Below, piece after piece: positions 1-4,610 of a DNA stretch of 6,900 nucleotides. Every line of letters begins with the position of its first letter. Within the stretch, counting starts at the first letter, position 1. Source of the stretch: Ruminococcaceae bacterium UBA1865 (GTDB lineage Bacteria; Bacillota; Clostridia; Oscillospirales; Acutalibacteraceae); contig DDHX01000031.1 of the NCBI GenBank assembly GCA_002338255.1, forward strand, positions 2,382 through 9,281, given 5' to 3'. The notes below the pieces were generated by a model, which searched no databases, was not told the DNA's origin, and worked only from the letters and a program-made list of their open reading frames with translations. Position numbers and translations under genes: made by a program.

Positions 1-287
1 TATTCAATCATACTTTCGTATTTCTCTTTTATCCAACCGATCATCTCGGCATGTCCCTCCACATCCAATGTGAATTCAGACTGATCTACTATTTCGCTTT
101 TTTCGTAGCAATATGGACCATACCACACTTCAGCTATTATAGTGCCGTCAGCAGGCTTAATCTTGTAGCGAAACTCCTTGGCGGTCTTACTGACAAAATC
201 ATTTACGCTCCCGGTATATGCCGATCCATTCTTAAAATACAGTAACCCCGGCAGTGTTCCTTCTCCAAACCAATCAACTGGTTTCAT
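1..287 (-). CDS. Conserved-looking hypothetical protein, C-terminus beyond the window
   Basis: A leftward reading frame opens at ATG 287-285 and stays open to the window edge, giving 95 residues with no stop. It starts MKPVDWFGEG and includes the stretches GLLYFKNGS and EVWYGPYCYEKSE, rich in aromatic and acidic residues, and has no signal peptide or membrane segment. An AGAGG ribosome binding site lies about 10 bases before the ATG, and a strong promoter lies further upstream at 453-481. I do not recognise the family. The composition suggests a small soluble cytoplasmic protein. It lies outside the tRNA attachment fragment, so it is probably a host chromosomal gene downstream of tRNA-Thr rather than part of the element. 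No function is proposed. Confidence 0.72.
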   Translation of the reverse strand, partial: MKPVDWFGEGTLPGLLYFKNGSAYTGSVNDFVSKTAKEFRYKIKPADGTIIAEVWYGPYCYEKSEIVDQSEFTLDVEGHAEMIGWIKEKYESMIE

Positions 288-452
288 TTTTTTATTACCT
301 CTTATTCATTCATTATATATATCCCTGATACCGACCTATAAAATCGATGTTCATCAAGAGCACTAACAAACTTACACGGCCGGGGGATCTCTCCGGAACT
401 GTGCACCAACACTGCACGACCTACTGGTCAAATAGATATCTCACCCCTAATC
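288..452 (-). promoter_or_regulatory. Long, hairpin-rich 5' leader of the partial gene
   Basis: If the promoter at 453-481 is real, the leftward mRNA starts near 446 and has an untranslated leader of about 160 bases before ATG 287. Its first third can form three back-to-back short hairpins: GACC/GGTC at 418-429, GTGCA/TGCAC at 401-417 and CCGG/CCGG at 380-396. No known riboswitch was recognised. I see no gene in 288-622 on either strand. The short plus-strand frame at 471-653 lacks a ribosome binding site and ends inside the tRNA terminator. Confidence 0.35.
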
Positions 453-481
453 TTTATAACATCGAAAGATGTGGATGTCAA
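453..481 (-). promoter_or_regulatory. Sigma-A-type promoter of the leftward chromosomal gene
   Basis: On the minus strand a consensus TTGACA (481-476) is followed by exactly 17 bases and TATAAA (458-453), with TG directly upstream giving an extended -10. The predicted start is near 446, about 160 bases before the partial gene at 287. Confidence 0.7.
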
Positions 482-622
482 TAAATTGATAGCCCGGCTT
501 AAAGAGTTAAGCCAGTCGGTATTGCACCGCAGGATTATTTGTTTTATCAAGATCATAATTGACCGCTTCATATACTGCAAATTGCCCCCAAATAGCCGCA
601 TTGACAAAATATATTTAGACAG

Positions 623-659
623 AAAAAATCCTCAATATCCGCATGGATACTGAGGATTT
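623..659 (-). terminator. Rho-independent terminator of the tRNA-Thr transcript
   Basis: The arms at 626-640 and 645-659 pair over 15 positions with one mismatch around a GCAT loop. Read leftward, the hairpin is followed by a run of six T (628-623). It lies directly after the CCA end of the tRNA fragment at 662, as expected for the native chromosomal terminator of the tRNA-Thr gene, now separated from the tRNA 5' half. Confidence 0.8.
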
Positions 660-661
660 AA

Positions 662-708
662 TGGAGCTGCTAATGCGATTCGAACGCATGACCTCATCCT
701 TACCAAGG
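662..708 (-). tRNA. 3' half of tRNA-Thr(GGT): attachment-site duplication
   Basis: Read leftward from 708, the sequence contains the anticodon loop TTGGTAA (anticodon GGT, Thr), the 3' side of the anticodon stem, variable loop AGGTC, T stem and loop ATGCG-TTCGAAT-CGCAT, the acceptor 3' strand TAGCAGC, discriminator T and encoded CCA. The 5' side is missing: bases beyond 708 give neither a D arm nor an acceptor 5' strand, and the integrase stop codon lies 17 bases away. This is the tRNA 3' end duplicated as the att core when a tyrosine integrase inserts into a tRNA. The element lies to the right, and an intact tRNA-Thr(GGT) should sit at its far end, outside the window. This copy should not give a working tRNA. 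Confidence 0.88.
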
Positions 709-724
709 AAAAACTAAACCCGCA

Positions 725-1807
725 TTAGACTTGATTATTTGCGGCTTTTTTAGTCTTTTGACTACTTTTTTGACTACTTGGCGTGAATAGCTGATTTAAT
801 TTTCCCGCTGCAGACTGCATTTTATCATTCTGAATATGGGTGTAAATTTCAGCTGTCATTTTTATATCAGAATGTCCGAGCAGATATTGAGCTGTTTTTA
901 AATCAATATCTGCCCGATATAATGACGTGGCATAAGTATGCCGAAGCATATGGCTATGAACGTCAAACTTTACAGCCGACGTAACGTATTCCCACATTCG
1001 GCGGTACGCCATTAGAGTCATTTCCCTACCATGCGCAGCGTTAATAATATACAACCCTTCGCGCGGCGTTTCTTTTAGAATTTCCATAAGCGGCTTTGGG
1101 ATTGGTATAGTCCGGTGGGCTGCCTTGCTCTTTAGGCTGTGATCGGGATCCTGTTGATTTTTCAGGAAGGTAACGGCGCGGTTCACGGTAAGCTTACTGC
1201 CCTTAATATCTGTCCACATAAGGCCAAGAGATTCTTCTCGCCGCAGGCCGCAGTATAATCCAAGGGCGGAGAATACGCGGGCGCGAGGTTCCGTGACAGA
1301 TTCTAAAAGTTTCTTTTGCTGTGCTGGAGTTAGAAACTTTATTCGCTCATCGGTATCATGTGGCGTTATCTTAATACCATTGCAAGGGTTTATCGCAATC
1401 AGCCGGTTTTGAATTGCTGTTTCAAAAATCTGCTTCATCGTATTCAAAACCTTGCGCTGTAAATCTTCTGATTTGTCTGATACACCATTCATGACCTTCT
1501 GTATATCAACAGCACGAACTAATTTTAACTGCATACTTTCAAGTATTGGGGCAATATGGCCGTTATATGAATTCAAGTAGCTCATTTTTGTGTGTTCACG
1601 TAAATTTGTTTTATAAGTCTTAAGCCATTCAGCTGCCCACTCGCCGACAAGTGTGGTATCATTTAATTTAACGCCTGTTTCCGCTTCTTTAAAAATATCT
1701 CTAATTTTAGCATTGACTTCTCCTGCACTTGTGCCGTAAATATACTTTGCACTGCCATCGGGTAGAGAAATATGCCGATAGTATCTGCCGTCTGCTCGTT
1801 TTTTCAT
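725..1807 (-). CDS. int: Phage-type tyrosine recombinase (integrase)
   Basis: A site-specific recombinase of 360 residues, normal length for Gram-positive phage and ICE integrases. Residues 1-45 resemble an arm-type DNA-binding domain, about 52-135 form the SAM-like core-binding domain, and about 155-330 form the catalytic domain. The catalytic residues are visible: Arg189 in GLRREE, a beta-hairpin Lys (226 or 228), His286 and Arg289 in HMLRH, His312 in GHSD, and nucleophile Tyr322 in IYTH. The tail after 340 is rich in Ser and Lys. The start is fixed by GGAGG five bases before ATG 1807. The stop lies next to the tRNA-Thr fragment, the usual place for an integrase beside its att site. It should integrate and, with an excisionase, excise the element. 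Its leader carries an inverted repeat covering the ribosome binding site and overlaps a plus-strand promoter. Confidence 0.96.
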   Translation of the reverse strand: MKKRADGRYYRHISLPDGSAKYIYGTSAGEVNAKIRDIFKEAETGVKLNDTTLVGEWAAEWLKTYKTNLREHTKMSYLNSYNGHIAPILESMQLKLVRAVDIQKVMNGVSDKSEDLQRKVLNTMKQIFETAIQNRLIAINPCNGIKITPHDTDERIKFLTPAQQKKLLESVTEPRARVFSALGLYCGLRREESLGLMWTDIKGSKLTVNRAVTFLKNQQDPDHSLKSKAAHRTIPIPKPLMEILKETPREGLYIINAAHGREMTLMAYRRMWEYVTSAVKFDVHSHMLRHTYATSLYRADIDLKTAQYLLGHSDIKMTAEIYTHIQNDKMQSAAGKLNQLFTPSSQKSSQKTKKAANNQV

Positions 1808-1817
1808 AATATCCTCC

Positions 1818-1846
1818 TTGATTTTGGAGGGCTGAACTGGTACAAT
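1818..1846 (+). promoter_or_regulatory. Plus-strand promoter for a small RNA, inside the int leader
   Basis: TTGATT (1818-1823) is followed by 17 bases and TACAAT (1841-1846), with TGG just before the -10 giving an extended element. It points away from int and towards the hairpins at 1868-1924. No reading frame of useful size follows, so the product would be an RNA starting near 1852-1854. The -35 lies in the loop of the inverted repeat that covers the int ribosome binding site, so activity here could interfere with int. Confidence 0.55.
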
Positions 1847-1852
1847 ATGGTT

Positions 1853-1934
1853 GCGTGTTATATCGCACCGTCAGCCCTTGGTTGATGGTTGCTGCCTTAT
1901 CCTGTTCGAGCGGGGTAGGGCGGCTTTTGTTTTT
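1853..1934 (+). ncRNA. Predicted small RNA, copy 1, ending in a strong terminator hairpin
   Basis: A unit of about 80 bases with a promoter (1818-1846), three hairpins and a terminator. The hairpins are TGCG/CGCA (1852-1867), CCGTCA/TGATGG (1868-1888) and a 14-bp stem at 1891-1924 followed by TTTTGTTTTT. The long stem uses several G-T pairs that would be A-C mismatches in minus-strand RNA, so it is built for plus-strand transcription. The T-run overlaps the stop codon of the convergent secreted-protein gene at 1933. A related unit lies at 2859-2928. There is no plausible peptide. It could be an antisense or trans-acting RNA acting on int or secreted-protein mRNA, or simply a terminator blocking antisense transcription. 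I recognise no known family. Confidence 0.5.
1891..1934 (+). terminator. Rho-independent terminator of small RNA copy 1
   Basis: Stem 1891-1904 pairs with 1911-1924 over 14 positions without a bulge, with a TTCGAG loop, then TTTTGTTTTT. In the opposite orientation there is no T-run and the wobble pairs break, so this is not the terminator of the leftward secreted-protein gene. Confidence 0.7.
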
Positions 1935-2667
1935 ACTTTAATTTTGCAAATGCTGCCTCATACTTTTTGGCATTTTCAGGAGTAACAGCGCCGTCTATGC
2001 GCAACAGATAATTTCCGTTTACAATCATATACTGGGTCCATGTGGGAAAAGATTTGAATAGAGATTCAATGTAAGTCTTTCGAGTATTCAAATCGGCGGC
2101 GTTTTTAAAGACCTCTACGCTGCCGCCAGTTGGCTCTGTTTTATCGTCGCCTTGTTCAACTGTCGTATCAGCAAAATTCGTCTTACTTATATATTGATTT
2201 GGACGGCCGAGCAACTCGTTCACATCAGTTTTCTCTGTATATGCAATTATATTGTCGATTGGGAGCCCTGCGTCTTTTAACTTATTTGTTATGACTTCCG
2301 CAGACATTACAGTAATAACAAAGTGCTGTACAGCGGATTGCCCTGATAGAGTCGTGTAGATGGCTGATGAGGTTCCCGGAGCACCGATAGCCTTAACTTT
2401 GAAGTAATAAACATCGTTTCCACTTGAATCTTTCTTTTTAACTACATTCTGCGTTTGCAGTACACTACCATTACCAGCCGCAATTTGTGGGTTTGCATGA
2501 GTGCCATGAACCGTAAATTTAACTTGATAAGATTCATTTTGTGAACGTGTGAATGATACGGTTGTATCACTCTCAACATAAGGCGATGTGGCTGCAAAAG
2601 CAGTAGAAGTACATGAAACTCCAATTGCTAACGATAGAATAATTGCCAGTAAACTGCGCTTTTTCAT
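1933..2667 (-). CDS. Secreted two-domain protein of unknown role in the lysogeny block
   Basis: This 244-residue protein has a clear Sec signal peptide: Lys/Arg at 2-4, a hydrophobic core at about 6-18 and likely cleavage after AFA (residue 25). Cys19 does not fit a lipobox well. About 35-120 looks like an all-beta, Ig-like domain. About 122-244 is a second domain with ELLGRPNQY, GGSVEVF and a C-terminal TPENAKKYEAAF helix. This combination resembles Gram-positive secreted or lipoprotein domains I recall only vaguely, so no family is claimed. ATG 2667 is chosen because GGAGG precedes it by 8 bases and the signal peptide then starts the protein. The frame stays open further upstream. Its place between integrase and the immunity genes is typical for lysogenic-conversion or superinfection-exclusion genes. 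That role is inference. Confidence 0.88.
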   Translation of the reverse strand: MKKRSLLAIILSLAIGVSCTSTAFAATSPYVESDTTVSFTRSQNESYQVKFTVHGTHANPQIAAGNGSVLQTQNVVKKKDSSGNDVYYFKVKAIGAPGTSSAIYTTLSGQSAVQHFVITVMSAEVITNKLKDAGLPIDNIIAYTEKTDVNELLGRPNQYISKTNFADTTVEQGDDKTEPTGGSVEVFKNAADLNTRKTYIESLFKSFPTWTQYMIVNGNYLLRIDGAVTPENAKKYEAAFAKLK

Positions 2668-2824
2668 TTTTCTTTCCTCCAATAATTGACATATTTCACC
2701 AATATGCCTATAATATATTTGAGGAATTCTCAATCCGAATTTTTCACCCATGGTCTGCACGTTATTTGCAGTAGCGTGTGGGCCTTCTTTGTATCCTACT
2801 GGGCATGATAAAATTTCGCGTACC

Positions 2825-2852
2825 TTGCGTATTGCAAGGAACTGAATGTAAT
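2825..2852 (+). promoter_or_regulatory. Possible plus-strand promoter for small RNA copy 2
   Basis: TTGCGT (2825-2830), 16 bases, then TGTAAT (2847-2852). The -35 matches poorly, so this is weaker than the copy 1 promoter. It would start transcription near 2859, at the first base of the conserved hairpins. Confidence 0.28.
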
Positions 2853-2858
2853 TACTGT

Positions 2859-2928
2859 ACTGTCAGTCCTGCTGATGGTGAGCCGTCTTATCCTGTTTGA
2901 AGCAGGGTAGGGCGGCCTTTTTTATTTT
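2859..2928 (+). ncRNA. Predicted small RNA, copy 2, related to 1868-1934
   Basis: It contains the hairpin CTGTCA/TGATGG (2860-2878) and a long hairpin at 2882-2916 (14 bp, extendable to 16), then CTTTTTTATTTT. Against copy 1 the core TTATCCTGTT and GGGTAGGGCGGC are identical. Three stem positions differ in ways that keep pairing only in plus-strand RNA (T-G to C-G, C-G to T-G, T-G to T-A). The T-run overlaps the ImmA stop codon at 2922, just as copy 1 overlaps its own convergent gene. The promoter is uncertain. The function is unknown, and it could be only a terminator. Confidence 0.45.
2882..2928 (+). terminator. Rho-independent terminator of small RNA copy 2
   Basis: The 2882-2895 arm pairs with 2903-2916, followed by a T-rich tract at 2918-2928. 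Its wobble pairs work only in plus-strand RNA. It is a diverged copy of the 1891-1934 terminator. Confidence 0.65.
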
Positions 2929-3356
2929 GGAAGACTTTTTAGTCTGTGTTCAACAAGTCTTTCATCTATACAAAATGCCGCAGCAATTTCCGGTATTGAA
3001 AATATTTTGAATTCCTGAAGGTCATCATCTGAAATTAGTAAATCAACTGCAAAAAAATTTGCTTCGTTTTCAAATTTATTTACACAATACAAAGTATTAG
3101 TTTGCAGGTACATTGTGTTAGAGTCAGGGTGCAACAGGGCATGCCCGAGTTCATGAGCACAGGTAAAGCGTTGTTTCTCTGGCTCCATGTTGGCGTTAAT
3201 GTGTATCATCTTATACCGGTAACTCTGGCTGTAATATCCTCGGACGCCGCCAAGTGACTCAAACAAAACTTTAATGTTTTTACAGGAGGCTATTTCAAAA
3301 GGATTCCTTGTCCTATATTTGCGGCAAAGCGATTCCACGACCTTTTCAATGTGCAT
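2922..3356 (-). CDS. immA: ImmA/IrrE-type metallopeptidase (repressor-inactivating)
   Basis: A 144-residue ImmA/IrrE family protein. The zinc-protease motif HELGH is at 68-72, with catalytic Glu69, and the likely third zinc ligand is Glu98 in ENEANFFA. The C-terminal helical part (about 115-140) is typical of the family. In ICEBs1 and related phages ImmA cleaves its partner repressor ImmR to induce excision and lytic genes. Here it follows the repressor gene with no gap: repressor TGA (3359-3357) directly abuts ATG (3356-3354), with GAGGG inside the repressor's end, so translation is probably coupled. The short N-terminus gives a compact protein without an added sensor domain, so what activates it cannot be read from the sequence. 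The symbol follows family and position, not proven orthology. Confidence 0.93.
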   Translation of the reverse strand: MHIEKVVESLCRKYRTRNPFEIASCKNIKVLFESLGGVRGYYSQSYRYKMIHINANMEPEKQRFTCAHELGHALLHPDSNTMYLQTNTLYCVNKFENEANFFAVDLLISDDDLQEFKIFSIPEIAAAFCIDERLVEHRLKSLPK

Positions 3357-3803
3357 TCAATCACCCTCTGGCTTTTCTGACTTTCGATATATTTTTGGAG
3401 TATATTTTTGTTTCGCAATTTTTTTACTTAATTCAAGACTGTTTCTCAAACTGATGGCAAGCAACTCTTTTGTTTCGTCGTCTAAAGGCTGACCATCAAA
3501 CATAAGCCCATCTTGGGAATTCTCCAACTCATCAAGTGTTCGCTGTAATTTTTTTGATATGTCGCGCTCATCCTTTTTGGTAAGGATGGGCGTTTCTTTT
3601 TGTTCATTTCCAGTCAACTGATCTACCGATAAATTAAACCAATCTGCAATTTTGCTAAGAGTTTCGTACGATAGAGTTTTATTTCTGCCCATTTTAAGTT
3701 CACTCAAAGAAGCTCGACTGACACCGGCTTCTCTGCACATCGCTGTAATATTTGTATTGTTTTCCTTGCAGATAACTTCGATTCGCTCATACAAATTAGA
3801 CAT
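3357..3803 (-). CDS. XRE-family phage repressor (ImmR-like)
   Basis: A 148-residue DNA-binding protein. The N-terminal HTH_XRE domain spans about 4-65, with the helix-turn-helix around NITAMCREAGVSRASLSELK. A charged helical segment follows (78-96), then a C-terminal region with FDGQPLDDETKELL and KQKYTPKIYR, typical of repressors paired with ImmA. There is no LexA/S24 autoprotease domain, so inactivation should depend on the ImmA partner (family knowledge) rather than RecA-driven self-cleavage. It reads leftward from a promoter at 3937-3965 and precedes ImmA without a gap. Operator palindromes fill the 190 bases upstream, and one half-site (ATTACA, 3805-3810) lies in its own leader, which fits autoregulation. 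AAAGGGG precedes ATG 3803 at a slightly long distance of about 11 bases. Confidence 0.92.
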   Translation of the reverse strand: MSNLYERIEVICKENNTNITAMCREAGVSRASLSELKMGRNKTLSYETLSKIADWFNLSVDQLTGNEQKETPILTKKDERDISKKLQRTLDELENSQDGLMFDGQPLDDETKELLAISLRNSLELSKKIAKQKYTPKIYRKSEKPEGD

Positions 3804-3836
3804 AATTACATTGCCCCTTTTGTTAATTGCAACAAA

Positions 3837-3852
3837 TTACATCAAAATGTAA
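3837..3852. promoter_or_regulatory. Operator 1 (TTACAT-CAAA-ATGTAA)
   Basis: A perfect 6+6 palindrome with a 4-base centre, in the repressor leader and just upstream of the rightward promoter -35. It has the same arms and spacing as the other operators of the switch. A lone ATTACA at 3805-3810 lies nearby. Confidence 0.75.
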
Positions 3853-3860
3853 ACTGACTA

Positions 3861-3889
3861 TTGACAATTACATCAATATGTAATAATCT
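3861..3889 (+). promoter_or_regulatory. Rightward (lytic) promoter with operator in its spacer
   Basis: Consensus TTGACA (3861-3866), 17 bases, then TAATCT (3884-3889), a modest -10. The spacer is exactly the operator palindrome 3867-3884, so bound repressor would cover the promoter. Transcription would start near 3896 and run through the leftward promoter into the Cro-like gene. TATAAT at 3934-3939 is an alternative -10 but has no good -35. Confidence 0.6.
3867..3884. promoter_or_regulatory. Operator 2 (ATTACAT-CAAT-ATGTAAT)
   Basis: A perfect 7+7 palindrome with a 4-base centre, the best match to the operator consensus. It occupies the spacer of the rightward promoter. A half-site ATGTAAT follows at 3910-3916. 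Confidence 0.8.
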
Positions 3890-3936
3890 ATAGACAGAGA
3901 TTCGGAACGATGTAATATTGCTGGTGTGGTAACTAT

Positions 3937-3965
3937 AATATATTACATATTTCTGTAATTGTCAA
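3937..3965 (-). promoter_or_regulatory. Leftward (lysogenic) promoter with operator in its spacer
   Basis: On the minus strand TTGACA (3965-3960), 17 bases, then TATATT (3942-3937). The spacer is operator 3. The first 25 bases match the rightward promoter unit at 23 positions, in inverted orientation. It would start near 3930 and transcribe leftward through the lytic promoter into the repressor. Confidence 0.65.
3942..3959. promoter_or_regulatory. Operator 3 (ATTACAT-ATTT-CTGTAAT)
   Basis: A 7+7 palindrome with one mismatched pair, in the spacer of the leftward promoter. A half-site TTACAT at 3973-3978 lies just before the Cro-like gene's ribosome binding site. Confidence 0.7.
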
Positions 3966-3995
3966 TATTAAGTTACATAAAAAGGGAGGAATATT

Positions 3996-4205
3996 ATGCC
4001 TAAACGAGCTTTAACGCCATTTGGCATTGCAATTAAAACTAAATTGATGGTAATTGGTCAAAACCAAGAATGGCTAATTGGACAAGCAAGAGAGAAAACC
4101 GGAATGTATGTTGATAGCTCCAACCTTTACAAGCTAATGACTGGTCAATTGAATAGTCAAAAGCTTGAAAGTGCTATCAAAGATATATTACAGAATCAAG
4201 TATAG
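3996..4205 (+). CDS. Small Cro-like HTH regulator
   Basis: A 69-residue, single-domain protein starting MPKRALTPFG. It has the pattern WLIGQAREKTGMYVDSSNLY followed by KLMTGQL, as in the short XRE-type regulators that open the early operon of many clostridial prophages. The recognition helix is probably around 40-50. GGGAGG six bases before ATG 3996 fixes the start. It is the first gene rightward of the operator region and diverges from the repressor, the position of Cro, so it probably binds the same TTACAT-N4-ATGTAA sites with opposite preference. That role is inferred from position and size; the HTH assignment itself is reasonably firm. Confidence 0.85.
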   Translation: MPKRALTPFGIAIKTKLMVIGQNQEWLIGQAREKTGMYVDSSNLYKLMTGQLNSQKLESAIKDILQNQV

Positions 4206-4281
4206 CACAAATGTTCGTAATTACAACACGAATTACAAATCGCAGTACCTATAGTGGGACAGTGGGGAAGGAAGAAACCAA

Positions 4282-4551
4282 ATGCAATATTATACCGTGG
4301 AGCAGCTCTGCAAAATGTTCAACCGTTCAGCCGATACAATCCGGAGAAAAATTACCTCCGGAGAGTTTGGAGAAACCTTGAACGACGGACGATCCCACAT
4401 GGTAAGTGAAAAAGGGCTTCAGTCGTACATAAAGGCACATACTGGACCGGCACATTATGAAAGGCACTATTCTACCGGGGCGAAGTGCAAGGCGAAGCAC
4501 CAGCCGCTCAAACGGCTGACGCTTGAAGATTTACAGGGCAACGGTGCATAG
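4282..4551 (+). CDS. Excisionase-like winged-HTH DNA-binding protein
   Basis: An 89-residue protein. Residues 2-52 form a MerR/excisionase-type winged helix (HTH_17-like): YTVEQLCKMFNRSADTIRRK is the helix-turn-helix, and LNDGRSHMVSEKGLQSYI includes the wing and third helix. The C-terminal 35 residues are basic and probably flexible (KCKAKHQPLKR). AAGGAAG seven bases before ATG 4282 sets the start. It lies between the Cro-like gene and the antirepressor in the same rightward operon. An excisionase for the integrase at 725-1807 would fit, because it would be made only when the lytic promoter is on. A plain transcription regulator is equally possible, since the family covers both. Confidence 0.8.
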   Translation: MQYYTVEQLCKMFNRSADTIRRKITSGEFGETLNDGRSHMVSEKGLQSYIKAHTGPAHYERHYSTGAKCKAKHQPLKRLTLEDLQGNGA

Positions 4552-4564
4552 AAGCGGTCAAGCC

Positions 4565-4588
4565 AAAATCCCAAGCGCCTGGGATTTT
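4565..4588 (+). other. Intergenic hairpin before the antirepressor gene
   Basis: AAAATCCCA (4565-4573) and TGGGATTTT (4580-4588) pair perfectly over 9 bp around a 6-base loop. The hairpin lies just before the GAAAGGAG ribosome binding site of the next gene. The T-run is short, so it could be a weak terminator or attenuator or an mRNA-processing element. A degraded relative (TAATCCCAA-TCGC-TTGGAAATT) lies at 5332-5352, before the next gene. Confidence 0.5.
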
Positions 4589-4610
4589 AAAAGAAAGGAG
4601 AAATTTTCAT

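Noticed and set aside
471..653. A 60-codon plus-strand frame beginning MDVNKLIARLKELSQS
   Set aside because: It has no ribosome binding site, begins beside a minus-strand promoter, ends inside the tRNA terminator hairpin, and its C-terminal half is not protein-like. A remnant cannot be excluded but is not supported.
1891..1934. Reading the long hairpin as the terminator of the leftward secreted-protein gene
   Set aside because: Leftward there is no T-run after the stem, and the G-T pairs become A-C mismatches, so it functions only in plus-strand RNA.
2668..2760. GTG 2760 or ATG 2751 as the start of the secreted protein
   Set aside because: Neither has a ribosome binding site, and both would place about 30 polar residues before the signal peptide. 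ATG 2667 with GGAGG is far better.
3934..3939. TATAAT as the main rightward -10
   Set aside because: A perfect -10 hexamer, but at 16-18 bases upstream there is no TTGACA-like element and no TG extension. TTGACA at 3861 with the operator in its spacer is the stronger unit. It is kept as an alternative only.
3837..3978. CRISPR-like or iteron array reading of the TTACAT/ATGTAA repeats
   Set aside because: The repeats are short palindromes with irregular spacing in a repressor/Cro intergenic region. Operators explain them fully.
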